33,639 nt of DNA from Parcubacteria group bacterium Gr01-1014_30 (lineage in GTDB: Bacteria; Patescibacteriota; Minisyncoccia; Minisyncoccales; 2-12-FULL-40-12): positions 1 to 33,639 of the forward strand of contig VMFS01000006.1 in NCBI GenBank assembly GCA_007376185.1, written 5' to 3'. How positions within the stretch are numbered: position 1 is the stretch's first letter; every line of letters begins with the position of its first letter. Of the stretch, positions 7,350-15,076 are shown in pieces. Under the pieces are notes generated by a model that saw only the letters and a program-made list of their open reading frames with translations, did no database searches and had not been told where the DNA came from. Position numbers and translations under genes: made by a program.

Positions 7350-8380
7350 ATATGGACGACGGAAAAACCTTGGACATTTCTTGGGCGACGATGCTAAAGA
7401 TCGGCGTAGCAGCCATTAGCTTTTACCTTTTGTATTTGCTCCGAGAAACCGTTGTTCTAGTTGTTTTCTCTCTAGTTATTTCGGTTTTGTTCGCGCCGGC
7501 TATTGACTTCATCCAAAGAAGAGGCATCAACAGAATTTTGGCCGCCAGCTTGGTTTTCGTTGCGGTTTTCGGTTTTTTGGGTTTTTCGGTTTATTTGATT
7601 TCCTTGGCTTTTATTTCCGAAGTTCGCCAAGTGACCACTGATTTCAGCTATTATTTTGAACTCTTGGCGCCGCCTTTGCGAGGCCTCGGATTTGAGGCGT
7701 TCCAAGATCTTGAGGTTTTCTTGGGCTCGCTTGAAGTATGGTTAAGAGGGGCTTCAGCAAACATTTTTGCAGCTTTATCAGTTGTTTTTGGAGGTGTTTT
7801 TGACGCTTTGTTCATATTTTTCCTGGCATTTTTCTTTTCTCTGGAGGAAAGAGAAGTTGAGAAGGCCATAAGAGTGCTTTTCCCGAAAAAGTACGAGGAG
7901 TTGGCTTTAAGAATTTGGGTAAAGTCGCAGCAGAAAATTTCCGGGTGGTTTGGAACAAGGATTTTAGCCAGCGTTTTCGTGGGCTTGGCAACTTTTGTGG
8001 CTTTGAAGATATTCGGGGTCAACTACGCCATCAGTTTGGGCTTGTTTGCCGGCGTCACCAACATAATTCCTTATTTGGGACCGCTTTTTGCCGGAGTTGT
8101 AATCGCGGCCCTGGTTCTTATTGACGATTGGCTAAAGGCCTTGTTCGTGCTAATCGTTTTTATTTTGATTCAGCAGGTTGAAGGGAACATTCTAAGCCCG
8201 ATTTTAACGAAAAAAATAATTGGCCTGAACCCGGCTTTGGTGCTGATAGCTTTGATTGTCGGGGGAGAGCTTTTTGGATTTCTGGGAGTTATTTTGGCAA
8301 TCCCCTTGGCCGGCATTCTGTTTGACTTTTTGACAGAATTTCTTACAAAGAGAAAGACGCGGGACATGCAACCTCAATGA
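7346..8380 (+). CDS. AI-2E family transporter (membrane permease)
   Basis: 344 aa integral membrane protein. Hydrophobic segments occur at about 15-60 (paired), 65-90, 140-165, 205-230, 235-265, 265-290 and 300-330. The family signatures are the C-terminal NIIPYLGPLFAGV and QQVEGNILSPILTKK followed by LNPALVLIALIVGGELFG. Family members are linked to autoinducer-2 export, Na+/H+ antiport or general permease roles, so the substrate is uncertain. It starts inside the stop of the M16 gene (ATGA) and ends 1 nt before the clamp element at 8382. Confidence 0.9.
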   Translation: MNMDDGKTLDISWATMLKIGVAAISFYLLYLLRETVVLVVFSLVISVLFAPAIDFIQRRGINRILAASLVFVAVFGFLGFSVYLISLAFISEVRQVTTDFSYYFELLAPPLRGLGFEAFQDLEVFLGSLEVWLRGASANIFAALSVVFGGVFDALFIFFLAFFFSLEEREVEKAIRVLFPKKYEELALRIWVKSQQKISGWFGTRILASVFVGLATFVALKIFGVNYAISLGLFAGVTNIIPYLGPLFAGVVIAALVLIDDWLKALFVLIVFILIQQVEGNILSPILTKKIIGLNPALVLIALIVGGELFGFLGVILAIPLAGILFDFLTEFLTKRKTRDMQPQ

Positions 8381-8381
8381 G

Positions 8382-8510
8382 CCCCGTTAGAAGTTTGCCA
8401 CTGCTAAACACTTTAAACTTTGAACAGTTATTTTATTTGGTTAAACCCACGCCAAAAAAGAACCTCTGGTCTTTTTTGGCCTATGACGCATATGCAAACT
8501 TCTAACGGGG
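8382..8510 (+). promoter_or_regulatory. Clamp element 1 (CCCCGTTAGAA inverted repeat) before rsmI
   Basis: A 17-bp perfect inverted repeat, CCCCGTTAGAAGTTTGC (8382-8398) with GCAAACTTCTAACGGGG (8494-8510). It encloses a second hairpin, GCCAAAAAAGA with TCTTTTTTGGC (8451-8480). The left arm begins 1 nt after the upstream stop codon and the last base of the right arm is the first base of a GTG that makes a good rsmI start. It is probably an RNA structure acting on translation, processing or termination; the mechanism is unknown. Confidence 0.7.
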
Positions 8511-9193
8511 TGAGCCAGCTTTTTGTTACGGCTACGCCCTTGGGCAACCTCAAAGACGTTACTTTGAGAGCGCTGGATGTTCTAAAAGAGGTTGATTTAA
8601 TTTTATGCGAAGACACTAGGGTAACGAAAAAATTGCTGGAACGTTACAATATAAAAACGCCCCTTTTAAGTTATCACCAGCATTCAAAAATTCCAAAGCT
8701 TGACCACATCTTGGAACTTTTGAAAAGCGGCAAAAACTTGGCTTTGGTTTCGGATTCTGGCACCCCGGGTGTTTCTGACCCCGGAGCAAAGTTAATTGAA
8801 TTTGTCCAAGTTCGGCTTCCAGAAACCAAAATTGTGCCTGTTCCTGGGGCTTCGGCCTTGGCCGCGGTAGCCAGTATTTCTGGGTTTCCAATGGACAGAT
8901 TTTTGTTTTTGGGCTTCCCGCCCGCCAAAAAAAAGCGAAAAAAGTTTTTTGAAGAAGTAGTTAGCTCAAAATACCCCGTAATTTTCTACGAATCACCTCA
9001 CCGCATTATAAAAACCTTAAAAGAACTACAACTACTAACTAAAAACTATCAACTAAAAACTAAACTAGTTGTTTGTCGTGAATTGACCAAAAAATTTGAG
9101 ACAATTTATCGCGGGACTGTTGAGCAGGTTTTATATAAACTAGAAAAGAGCCAAATTAAAGGAGAATTTGTGGTAGTGGTTGACAAAAAATGA
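8510..9193 (+). CDS. rsmI: 16S rRNA 2'-O-ribose C1402 methyltransferase RsmI
   Basis: About 227 aa from the preferred GTG at 8510, or 257 aa from 8420 in the ORF track. The GTG start gives MSQLFVTATPLGNLKDVT, which matches the usual RsmI N-terminus; the longer start would translate the clamp element (in-frame ATGs also at 8483 and 8492). Family motifs are LCEDTRVTKKLL, SDSGTPGVSDPG and VPGASALAA, forming the SAM site of the tetrapyrrole methylase fold, and FYESPHRI. Near the C-terminus an unusual stretch, LQLLTKNYQLKTK, comes from a CTAAAAAC-like microrepeat. The gene overlaps metG by ATGA. Confidence 0.92.
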   Translation: MSQLFVTATPLGNLKDVTLRALDVLKEVDLILCEDTRVTKKLLERYNIKTPLLSYHQHSKIPKLDHILELLKSGKNLALVSDSGTPGVSDPGAKLIEFVQVRLPETKIVPVPGASALAAVASISGFPMDRFLFLGFPPAKKKRKKFFEEVVSSKYPVIFYESPHRIIKTLKELQLLTKNYQLKTKLVVCRELTKKFETIYRGTVEQVLYKLEKSQIKGEFVVVVDKK

Positions 9194-10677
9194 AAAAGAA
9201 AAAGTTTTATATTACAACCAGCATAGCTTATACAAACGCGTTGCCCCACGCCGGCTTTGCTTTGGAGCTGGCGCAGGCCGACGTTTTAGCTCGCTATTAC
9301 AGAGGATTGGGCAAAGACGTGTTTTTTTTGACCGGAACAGACGAACACGGCAAAAAAGTTGCCAAGGCCGCAAAGGAAGCTGGAGAGTCACCCCAGGAGT
9401 TTACGGATAAAATTTCTTCGCGGTTCAGAGCGTTGACCAAAATCCTCAATATCTCAAACAGCGACTTTATCAGGACAACCGATAAAAAGCGACATTGGCC
9501 GAGCGTCAAAAAGGTTTGGCTTAAACTGAAAGCTAAAGGAGACATTTACAAAAAAAAGTACCAAGGGCTTTACTGCGTCGGCTGCGAGGCCTTTATCGTA
9601 AAGAAGGATTTGAAGGGCGGTAAATGCCGCATACATCTGCGATTTCCAGAAATTGTGGAGGAAGAAAATTACTTTTTTCGGCTGTCAAAGTACTCAAAAA
9701 AGATAGGAGAGATTCTTCGCAGCGGCAAAATTAAAATAGCGCCGCAAAAGAGGAAAAACGAAATGCTGAGTTTTGTGAAGCAGGGTTTGCAAGATGTCAG
9801 TTTCTCAAGGCCGAGGGTCGCTGAGACTTCGTCTCCTCTCCCGCCTCATTTCGCTCCGCGAAAATCGGCAAAGGATTTGAGCTGGGGCGTGCCCGTGCCA
9901 GGCGATAGCAAGCAGACGGTCTATGTTTGGGCCGACGCTTTGGTAAATTACATTTCTCTACTTGAACACATTACCAAATTCAAGAGATACTGGCCGCCGG
10001 ATTTACATTGTTTGGGCAAAGATATCTTTAAGTTCCACGTTTTAATTTGGCCGGGAATGATTTTGTCTTTGGGCTTGCCTTTGCCGAAAGCAATGCTTGT
10101 TCACGGGTTTATTACCGTCGGCGGGCAGAAAATGTCAAAGTCTTTAGGTAACGTTGTTGACCCCTTTGAATTGGTTCGGAAATATGGCGCAGACGCGGTT
10201 CGCTATTTTCTTTTGCGCGAGATCCCGGCGACTGAAGATGGGGACTTTACGCACCAAAAGTTTGAAGGTCGCTATAACGCTGATTTGGCTGGAGGTTTAG
10301 GGAATCTTGTTGCTCGGGTTGTTGCGCTTGCAGGAAAACTAAAAATGCAAAACGTAAAGCGCAAAACTACAACTCAAAGCTTAAAATTAAAGATAGAGAT
10401 AAGTAAAACTTGGAGAAAATATCACAAAACTTTAAAGGAGTTTAAGTTTAACGAGGCGCTATCGGCTGTCTGGGGGCTGATTGCTTCTTGCGACCGTTAC
10501 ATTGAGAAAGAACAACCGTGGAAGGAAAGCAAAAAACAAAAAGAAGTTATTGGCCATTTATTATTCGTCATTAGTCAAATAGCCGAGATGGTAAAGCCGT
10601 TTTTGCCGGAAACCGCGGAGAAGATTTTTGAACAGTTGAAAATCAAAAAGAGAAAACCCTTGTTCCCGCGGGTGTAA
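9190..10677 (+). CDS. metG: Methionyl-tRNA synthetase
   Basis: 495 aa class I synthetase. The HIGH-like box is PHAGFALE (weaker than the usual PHIGHAY), GTDEHGKK follows, the zinc module is CVGC plus a further Cys/His (GGKCRIH), and KMSKS is intact (GGQKMSKSLGNVVDP). The C-terminal helical anticodon domain ends at the terminus with no tRNA-binding extension. Two in-frame insertions look acquired: residues about 211-225 (VAETSSPLPPHFAPRK), encoded by two palindromes at 9823-9863, and KMQNVKRKTTTQSLKLK near residue 380. The gene starts inside the rsmI stop and ends directly at clamp element 2. Confidence 0.95.
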   Translation: MKKKKFYITTSIAYTNALPHAGFALELAQADVLARYYRGLGKDVFFLTGTDEHGKKVAKAAKEAGESPQEFTDKISSRFRALTKILNISNSDFIRTTDKKRHWPSVKKVWLKLKAKGDIYKKKYQGLYCVGCEAFIVKKDLKGGKCRIHLRFPEIVEEENYFFRLSKYSKKIGEILRSGKIKIAPQKRKNEMLSFVKQGLQDVSFSRPRVAETSSPLPPHFAPRKSAKDLSWGVPVPGDSKQTVYVWADALVNYISLLEHITKFKRYWPPDLHCLGKDIFKFHVLIWPGMILSLGLPLPKAMLVHGFITVGGQKMSKSLGNVVDPFELVRKYGADAVRYFLLREIPATEDGDFTHQKFEGRYNADLAGGLGNLVARVVALAGKLKMQNVKRKTTTQSLKLKIEISKTWRKYHKTLKEFKFNEALSAVWGLIASCDRYIEKEQPWKESKKQKEVIGHLLFVISQIAEMVKPFLPETAEKIFEQLKIKKRKPLFPRV

Positions 10678-10787
10678 CCCCGTTAGAAACTTAACGAGAA
10701 AGTAGGTAATACCACCCTTCAGAGACGAAGTCGGCTTCGCCTTTTGGAGAATATACTACTTTGCGCCTGGCTGAGCTTCTAACGGGG
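10678..10787 (+). promoter_or_regulatory. Clamp element 2 after metG
   Basis: Outer arms CCCCGTTAGAA (10678-10688) and TTCTAACGGGG (10777-10787) start at the base after the metG stop. Inside, AAAGTAG (10699-10705) pairs with CTACTTT (10756-10762), and CGAAG-TCGG-CTTCG (10726-10739) forms a terminal hairpin. The sequence is consistent with a long multi-stem RNA. Unlike the other copies, no long gene follows immediately; a TTGACA lies 10 nt downstream. Confidence 0.65.
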
Positions 10788-10950
10788 CGTAACAAACTTG
10801 ACAAGCCCGCGTCATAATATAAACTGATAAAATGACGTTCAGCGCGGCGCCGCAAAATCATATTTTGAACCCCCGGCCAAATCTATTTTGATTTGGTTTA
10901 TTTTGTTTATCATCAACCTTGGCAGAGGTTGGCAGGAGGCCTTAGAAGCG

Positions 10951-11003
10951 AAAAACTAAAATTAACTTTAGTCCTCCGGCCAACCGGAGGACTTTCAGTT
11001 TTT
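10951..11003 (+). terminator. Strong hairpin with T run (terminator or attenuator)
   Basis: An inner 10-bp perfect stem AGTCCTCCGG (10970-10979) and CCGGAGGACT (10984-10993) with loop CCAA, and outer arms AAAAACT (10951-10957) and AGTTTTT (10997-11003). The outer right arm supplies five T residues. It lies between a TTGACA at 10798 and the small ORF at 11109, so it could terminate a short transcript or attenuate the small gene. The 10788-10950 stretch before it holds no convincing gene. Confidence 0.55.
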
Positions 11004-11108
11004 GTCTGAGGAACGTTTACCGTTTTCAAAGCAGGCGTTCCCCAGGTTGAAACTTAAAAACTGAATAAAAAGCGGCTCGCTCTGAAGAATCGCGAAGAGA
11101 GGGTCATC

Positions 11109-11288
11109 ATGCGGGGAGTAAGGAATATTACGGTATGCCCTTCTTGCCTTGAGGAAATTTACCGTCCCAGCGATGCTGTTGTGATTTGCGGACTTCGCGT
11201 TCACGACAGACAGTATTGTCGGGATAAAGTTCCGGAAATTAAGAAGGAGTTGGAGACGAGCAGCAGCGGCCATCAGAGGAGGAAATGA
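11109..11288 (+). CDS. Small Cys-rich (zinc-ribbon-like) protein, below the ORF-track cutoff
   Basis: 59 aa, ATG to TGA, preceded by AGAGGG as a plausible ribosome binding site. It has CPSC near residue 10, an isolated Cys in VVICGL and a final Cys in HDRQYC, a spacing compatible with a small zinc ribbon. The C-terminus is charged (KVPEIKKELE). The layout recalls the 95-aa protein at 19771, which also has CxxC followed by DRRFC. The minus-strand ORF 10995-11273 overlaps it but has no recognisable features. A 12-bp hairpin follows 20 nt after the stop. No function is known. Confidence 0.5.
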   Translation: MRGVRNITVCPSCLEEIYRPSDAVVICGLRVHDRQYCRDKVPEIKKELETSSSGHQRRK

Positions 11289-11308
11289 GGAAATTAATTT
11301 TTAAGAAA

Positions 11309-11336
11309 GGGGAGTCAGTATTTTTACTGCCTCCCC
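11309..11336 (+). terminator. Hairpin after the small Cys-rich gene
   Basis: GGGGAGTCAGTA (11309-11320) and TACTGCCTCCCC (11325-11336) form a 12-bp stem with one mismatch and a TTTT loop. There is no T run after it, so it may be an RNA 3'-end stabiliser or a processing site. Confidence 0.5.
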
Positions 11337-11374
11337 TGTTCCATTTCCGGTGAAATTTTATTAAGATTAGGAAT

Positions 11375-12247
11375 ATGCCCAAACTAATCGATACTCACGC
11401 TCACTTAAATTTTAACGCATTCAAGAACGACGTTGACAAGGTTGTCAGGCAGTGTTTGGCAAACGACGTCTGGATGATCAACGTTGGCACGAAATACGAA
11501 ACCAGCCAAAAAGCAGTGGAGTTGGCTCAAAAATACGAAAAGGGTGTTTTCGCGGCCATTGGCTTGCACCCTATTCACTTGGACACTGGGTTGGTAAAAA
11601 TAAAAAACGATACAGAGGAAGTTGAGGTTCACGCGGCAGAAGAGTTTTTTGACTATCAGAAGTACGAAGAACTGGCTAAAAGCCCAAAGGTGGTTGCCAT
11701 TGGTGAGGTTGGATTGGATTATTACTGGCGGCCAAAAACAACAAAAAAGAAAGAGCTTTTCAAGCAAAAACAAAAGGACTTACTGACAAAACAGCTTGAC
11801 TTGGCAAAAGAACTTAACTTGCCCGTAATCTTTCACTGCCGCATGGCCTACAACGATCTGGTAGAGATTTTGCGAAAGCGCCGTAATATTAATAAATATA
11901 CACCTGACGAATTATTAATAAAAGGAGTGGTGCACTGTTTCGCGGGTAGTTGGCAACAGGCGCAAAGGTTCTTGGAAATGGGCTTTTGCCTCGGCTTTAA
12001 CGGAATAATTTTCAAAAAAATTAAGGATATCGATTTTGAAGAAGTTATCAGAAACACACCTCTGGATAGGGTCTTGCTTGAGACAGATTGTCCTTACTTG
12101 GCGCCGCCTCCAACAGAGGGCCGAAACGACCCCTTGACCCTAAAGTATATCGTCGAGCGCGTTGCCAAAATCAAGAATTTGAGCTATGAAAAGGTAGCTG
12201 AGGCCACCACTGAAAACGCCAAAAAACTCTTCTCTATCTCTATATGA
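11375..12247 (+). CDS. tatD: TatD family metal-dependent hydrolase (DNase)
   Basis: 290 aa TIM-barrel amidohydrolase-type nuclease. Metal ligands are visible: HxH in DTHAHLN (residues 6-8), the Glu in GEVGLDYYW, His in FHCR, His in VVHCFAG, and Asp in LLETDCPYLAPPP. TatD proteins are Mg-dependent 3'-5' exonucleases or DNases in repair. A small insertion with EEVEVHAAEEFFDYQKYEE near residue 90 is seen but the catalytic core is complete. A TAAGAT box lies 7 nt before the ATG, suggesting a leaderless mRNA. It overlaps leuS by ATGA. Confidence 0.93.
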   Translation: MPKLIDTHAHLNFNAFKNDVDKVVRQCLANDVWMINVGTKYETSQKAVELAQKYEKGVFAAIGLHPIHLDTGLVKIKNDTEEVEVHAAEEFFDYQKYEELAKSPKVVAIGEVGLDYYWRPKTTKKKELFKQKQKDLLTKQLDLAKELNLPVIFHCRMAYNDLVEILRKRRNINKYTPDELLIKGVVHCFAGSWQQAQRFLEMGFCLGFNGIIFKKIKDIDFEEVIRNTPLDRVLLETDCPYLAPPPTEGRNDPLTLKYIVERVAKIKNLSYEKVAEATTENAKKLFSISI

Positions 12248-14955
12248 TTAAATATAGCCCGCAAAAGATTGAGCGAAAGTGGCAGAGAGTTTGGTTAAAA
12301 AGCGGAATATATTGGGCAAAAGACGGCTCAAAGAAAAAGAAATCCTATATTCTGGTTGAGTTTCCCTATCCTTCGGGAGAGGGTCTGCACGTGGGGCATT
12401 GCAGGCCTTATATCGCTTTTGACATTCTTTCTCGCAAAAGAAGAATGGATGGTTTTAACACTCTTTTCCCCATGGGCTGGGACGCTTTTGGTTTGCCCAC
12501 GGAAAACTACGCCGTGAAAACCGGAATTCACCCTAGAGTTGCCACACGCAAAAACACCGCTTTTTTCAAGCGCCAGCAAAAATCCTTGGGCCTTTCTTTT
12601 GATTGGAGCCGCGAGATTAACACCACAGACCCGGGATACTACAAATGGACGCAGTGGATATTCTTGCAGCTTTTCAAAAACGACCTTGCCTACAAAGCGA
12701 AAATGCCCATTAACTGGTGTCCTTCCTGTAAGATTGGTTTGGCTGCCGAAGAAGTCATTGACGGTTCTTGCGAGAGGTGTGGCGCTAAAGTGATCAGGAA
12801 AGAAAAGGAGCAGTGGTTATTGCGAATTACCAAATACGCCGAAAGGTTAATTCAGGATTTGGACTTGGTGGATTATCCGGAAAAGGTAAAGACCTTACAA
12901 AAAGATTGGATCGGGCGCTCGGAAGGGTGGGAAGTTCAATTTCCAATTTCCAATTCTCAATTGCCGAACGAGACGAAGTCGAGCGAGGCGCGAGAGGAGC
13001 CGAAGGCTCCTCGAGCTTCAATTAATGTTTTTACCACAAGGATTGACACTCTTTTTGGCGCAACATATCTGGTTTTGGCGCCCGAGCATCCTTTTATCGA
13101 AAATTCGAAATCCCTGCCTGCGCAGGCAGGCGAAATCCGAAATTCGAAATTTGTTCAAAAATATATTGAAGAGGCAAAGGGGAAAACAGAAAGAGAAAGG
13201 ATTTCAGAAGTCAAAGAAAAAACAGGAGTTGAGCTAAAGGGACTTGTAGCCTTAAATCCGGCAAACGGAAGAAAGATACCGATTTACATTGCCGACTACG
13301 TTTTGGTTCACTACGGAAAGGGCGCAATTATGGCCGTACCTGCGCATGACTCTCGCGACTGGGATTTTGCCAAAAAATACAACCTGCCGATAATAGATGT
13401 TATAAAACAGCAACAAGATACAAGCAACAAGATACAAGATACAAAAGCGTTCGCTGAGGCTCCGCCTCCTCTCACGCCTCGGCTTTCCGCCTCAGCTTAT
13501 GAAGGCGAAGGGATTTTGATTAACTCGGACAGGTTTACGGGGATGAAATCTGAAGACGCAAGAATCAGGATTGGAGATTGGTTACAAAAGCAAGGTCTGG
13601 CCAAAAAGACCGTTAACTATAAACTGCGCGACTGGATTTTTTCCAGACAACGTTACTGGGGAGAGCCCATACCGCTTGTCTTTTGCGAAAGGTGCGCCCT
13701 TCGACAAGGCTCAGGGCAGGGCTGGGTTCAGATTCCTGAAAAGGATTTGCCCTTGAAGCTCCCAAACGTTAAGGATTACAAACCAACCCAAGAGGGCGAG
13801 TCGCCTTTGGCAAAAGTTAAAAGCTGGGTTGAGACCAAATGTCCCAACTGCCATGGCTCAGCCAGGAGGGAAACCGACGTTATGCCAAACTGGGCAGGTT
13901 CTAACTGGTACTACCTCGCATATTTGATGCGAGGAATTTTTAGTTTTCAATTTCCAATTTCCAAATATAAAAAGGTGTTTAAGTACTGGATGCCTGTGGA
14001 TTGGTACAACGGAGGCATGGAACACAGCACTTTACATTTGCTGTATTCTCGTTTCATATTCAAGTTTTTGTGGGACATTGGAGCTGTCCCAAAATCCATT
14101 GGTCCAGAGCCCTACAAGAAACGAACTTCTCACGGAGTAATCTTGGGCGAGGGCGGAATTAAGATGTCAAAATCCAAGGGCAACGTGATTACTCCAGACC
14201 AAGTGGTTTGGCGACAAGGAGCCGACACTTTAAGAGTTTACGAAATGTTTATGGGGCCGTTTGGCGAAACTATCACTTGGGATCCAAAGGGTGTGAAGGG
14301 AGCGAGAAGGTTTCTTGAAAAAGTTTGGAAACTGTTTGGAAAATACGAAATCCGACCACAGCCCATTTTCAATAGGCTGGGTCGCCCAGCCCTTATTCAA
14401 GGGCTGCGGCGAAATCCGAAATCCGAAATGCCGATTTCATCGAGCATCCTCGACAAAGTCGGGACAAATCCCAAATCCCAAGCCCCAATTTCCCAACTCG
14501 AGCGTCTTTTGCACAAAACCGTTAAAAAAGTTGGCGAAGACATAGAAAATTTGAGGTTTAACACGGCGATTTCGGCTCTGATGGTGCTGGTGAATGAGTT
14601 ATCAAAAAATAAAGAACAATTAACAGAGAACAATTTAAAAGTATTTTTGCTGCTCTTAGCTCCCTTTGCCCCGCACCTTTCAGAAGAGCTTTGGCAAAGA
14701 ATGAGATATAAAAACAGCGTTCATTTGCAACCATGGCCGAAATACGACCCAAAACTTGTCAAAGAAGAAACTTTCACTTTGGTTATTCAGATTTCGGGCA
14801 GAGTTCGCGACAAAGTTGAGGCGCCATCTCGCATCTCGGAAAAAGAAGCCAAAGAGCTTGCAATTTCTTCAGAAAGAGTTAGAAAGTGGATTGCAGGGAA
14901 AGGAATAAAAAAAGTGGTATTTGTGCCGGGAAAGTTAGTGAATATCGTAGTGTAA
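12244..14955 (+). CDS. leuS: Leucyl-tRNA synthetase with several in-frame insertions
   Basis: 903 aa class Ia synthetase. HIGH box: FPYPSGEGLHVGHCRPY; zinc module CPSC...CERCG; CP1 editing domain beginning with VFTTRIDTLFGATYLVLAPEH; KMSKS intact (GIKMSKSKGNVITPDQV); anticodon domain ending KVVFVPGKLVNIVV. Five or six stretches look inserted because they break conserved blocks and are palindromic or repetitive at DNA level: about 12938-13022, 13105-13150, 13405-13510, 13693-13722, 13935-13970 and 14345-14505. All keep the frame. Removing them would give a length near 800 aa. The gene starts in the tatD stop and is followed by an inverted repeat before glmS. Confidence 0.95.
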   Translation: MIKYSPQKIERKWQRVWLKSGIYWAKDGSKKKKSYILVEFPYPSGEGLHVGHCRPYIAFDILSRKRRMDGFNTLFPMGWDAFGLPTENYAVKTGIHPRVATRKNTAFFKRQQKSLGLSFDWSREINTTDPGYYKWTQWIFLQLFKNDLAYKAKMPINWCPSCKIGLAAEEVIDGSCERCGAKVIRKEKEQWLLRITKYAERLIQDLDLVDYPEKVKTLQKDWIGRSEGWEVQFPISNSQLPNETKSSEAREEPKAPRASINVFTTRIDTLFGATYLVLAPEHPFIENSKSLPAQAGEIRNSKFVQKYIEEAKGKTERERISEVKEKTGVELKGLVALNPANGRKIPIYIADYVLVHYGKGAIMAVPAHDSRDWDFAKKYNLPIIDVIKQQQDTSNKIQDTKAFAEAPPPLTPRLSASAYEGEGILINSDRFTGMKSEDARIRIGDWLQKQGLAKKTVNYKLRDWIFSRQRYWGEPIPLVFCERCALRQGSGQGWVQIPEKDLPLKLPNVKDYKPTQEGESPLAKVKSWVETKCPNCHGSARRETDVMPNWAGSNWYYLAYLMRGIFSFQFPISKYKKVFKYWMPVDWYNGGMEHSTLHLLYSRFIFKFLWDIGAVPKSIGPEPYKKRTSHGVILGEGGIKMSKSKGNVITPDQVVWRQGADTLRVYEMFMGPFGETITWDPKGVKGARRFLEKVWKLFGKYEIRPQPIFNRLGRPALIQGLRRNPKSEMPISSSILDKVGTNPKSQAPISQLERLLHKTVKKVGEDIENLRFNTAISALMVLVNELSKNKEQLTENNLKVFLLLLAPFAPHLSEELWQRMRYKNSVHLQPWPKYDPKLVKEETFTLVIQISGRVRDKVEAPSRISEKEAKELAISSERVRKWIAGKGIKKVVFVPGKLVNIVV

Positions 14956-14960
14956 CGGAG

Positions 14961-15061
14961 ACCCCGCCCCCTAAGCCGTCGGATTTATTATCCAAAGTGA
15001 ATTTTCTGCTCGTGATACGATTTACTCTGAGGATGATATTAAACAGCATAGGGGGCGGGGT
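14961..15061 (+). promoter_or_regulatory. Clamp-like inverted repeat before glmS
   Basis: Perfect 13-bp arms ACCCCGCCCCCTA (14961-14973) and TAGGGGGCGGGGT (15049-15061) enclose 75 nt that contains small hairpins such as TCGT-GAT-ACGA. It begins 5 nt after the leuS stop and ends 15 nt before the glmS ATG. It shares only ACCCCG/CGGGGT with the CCCCGTTAGAA type but has the same position and design. No glmS ribozyme core is recognised. Confidence 0.6.
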
Positions 15062-15076
15062 ACTCCTTTCAGTCGT

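Noticed and set aside
8420-8509. N-terminal extension of rsmI in the ORF track
   Set aside because: It would encode the clamp element, and RsmI proteins begin close to the LFVTATPLGN segment.
10995-11273. 92-aa minus-strand ORF in the intergenic region after metG
   Set aside because: No motif, no ribosome binding site, and it overlaps hairpins and the better-supported plus-strand Cys-rich ORF.
13698-13717. CCCTTCGACAAGGCTCAGGG as an insertion sequence end
   Set aside because: It is a short dispersed repeat within leuS with no transposase or target duplication, so it is treated as one of the in-frame insertions.
14961-15076. glmS ribozyme
   Set aside because: The leader has a strong inverted repeat but I recognise none of the conserved ribozyme core, and the 13-bp clamp is not part of that fold.
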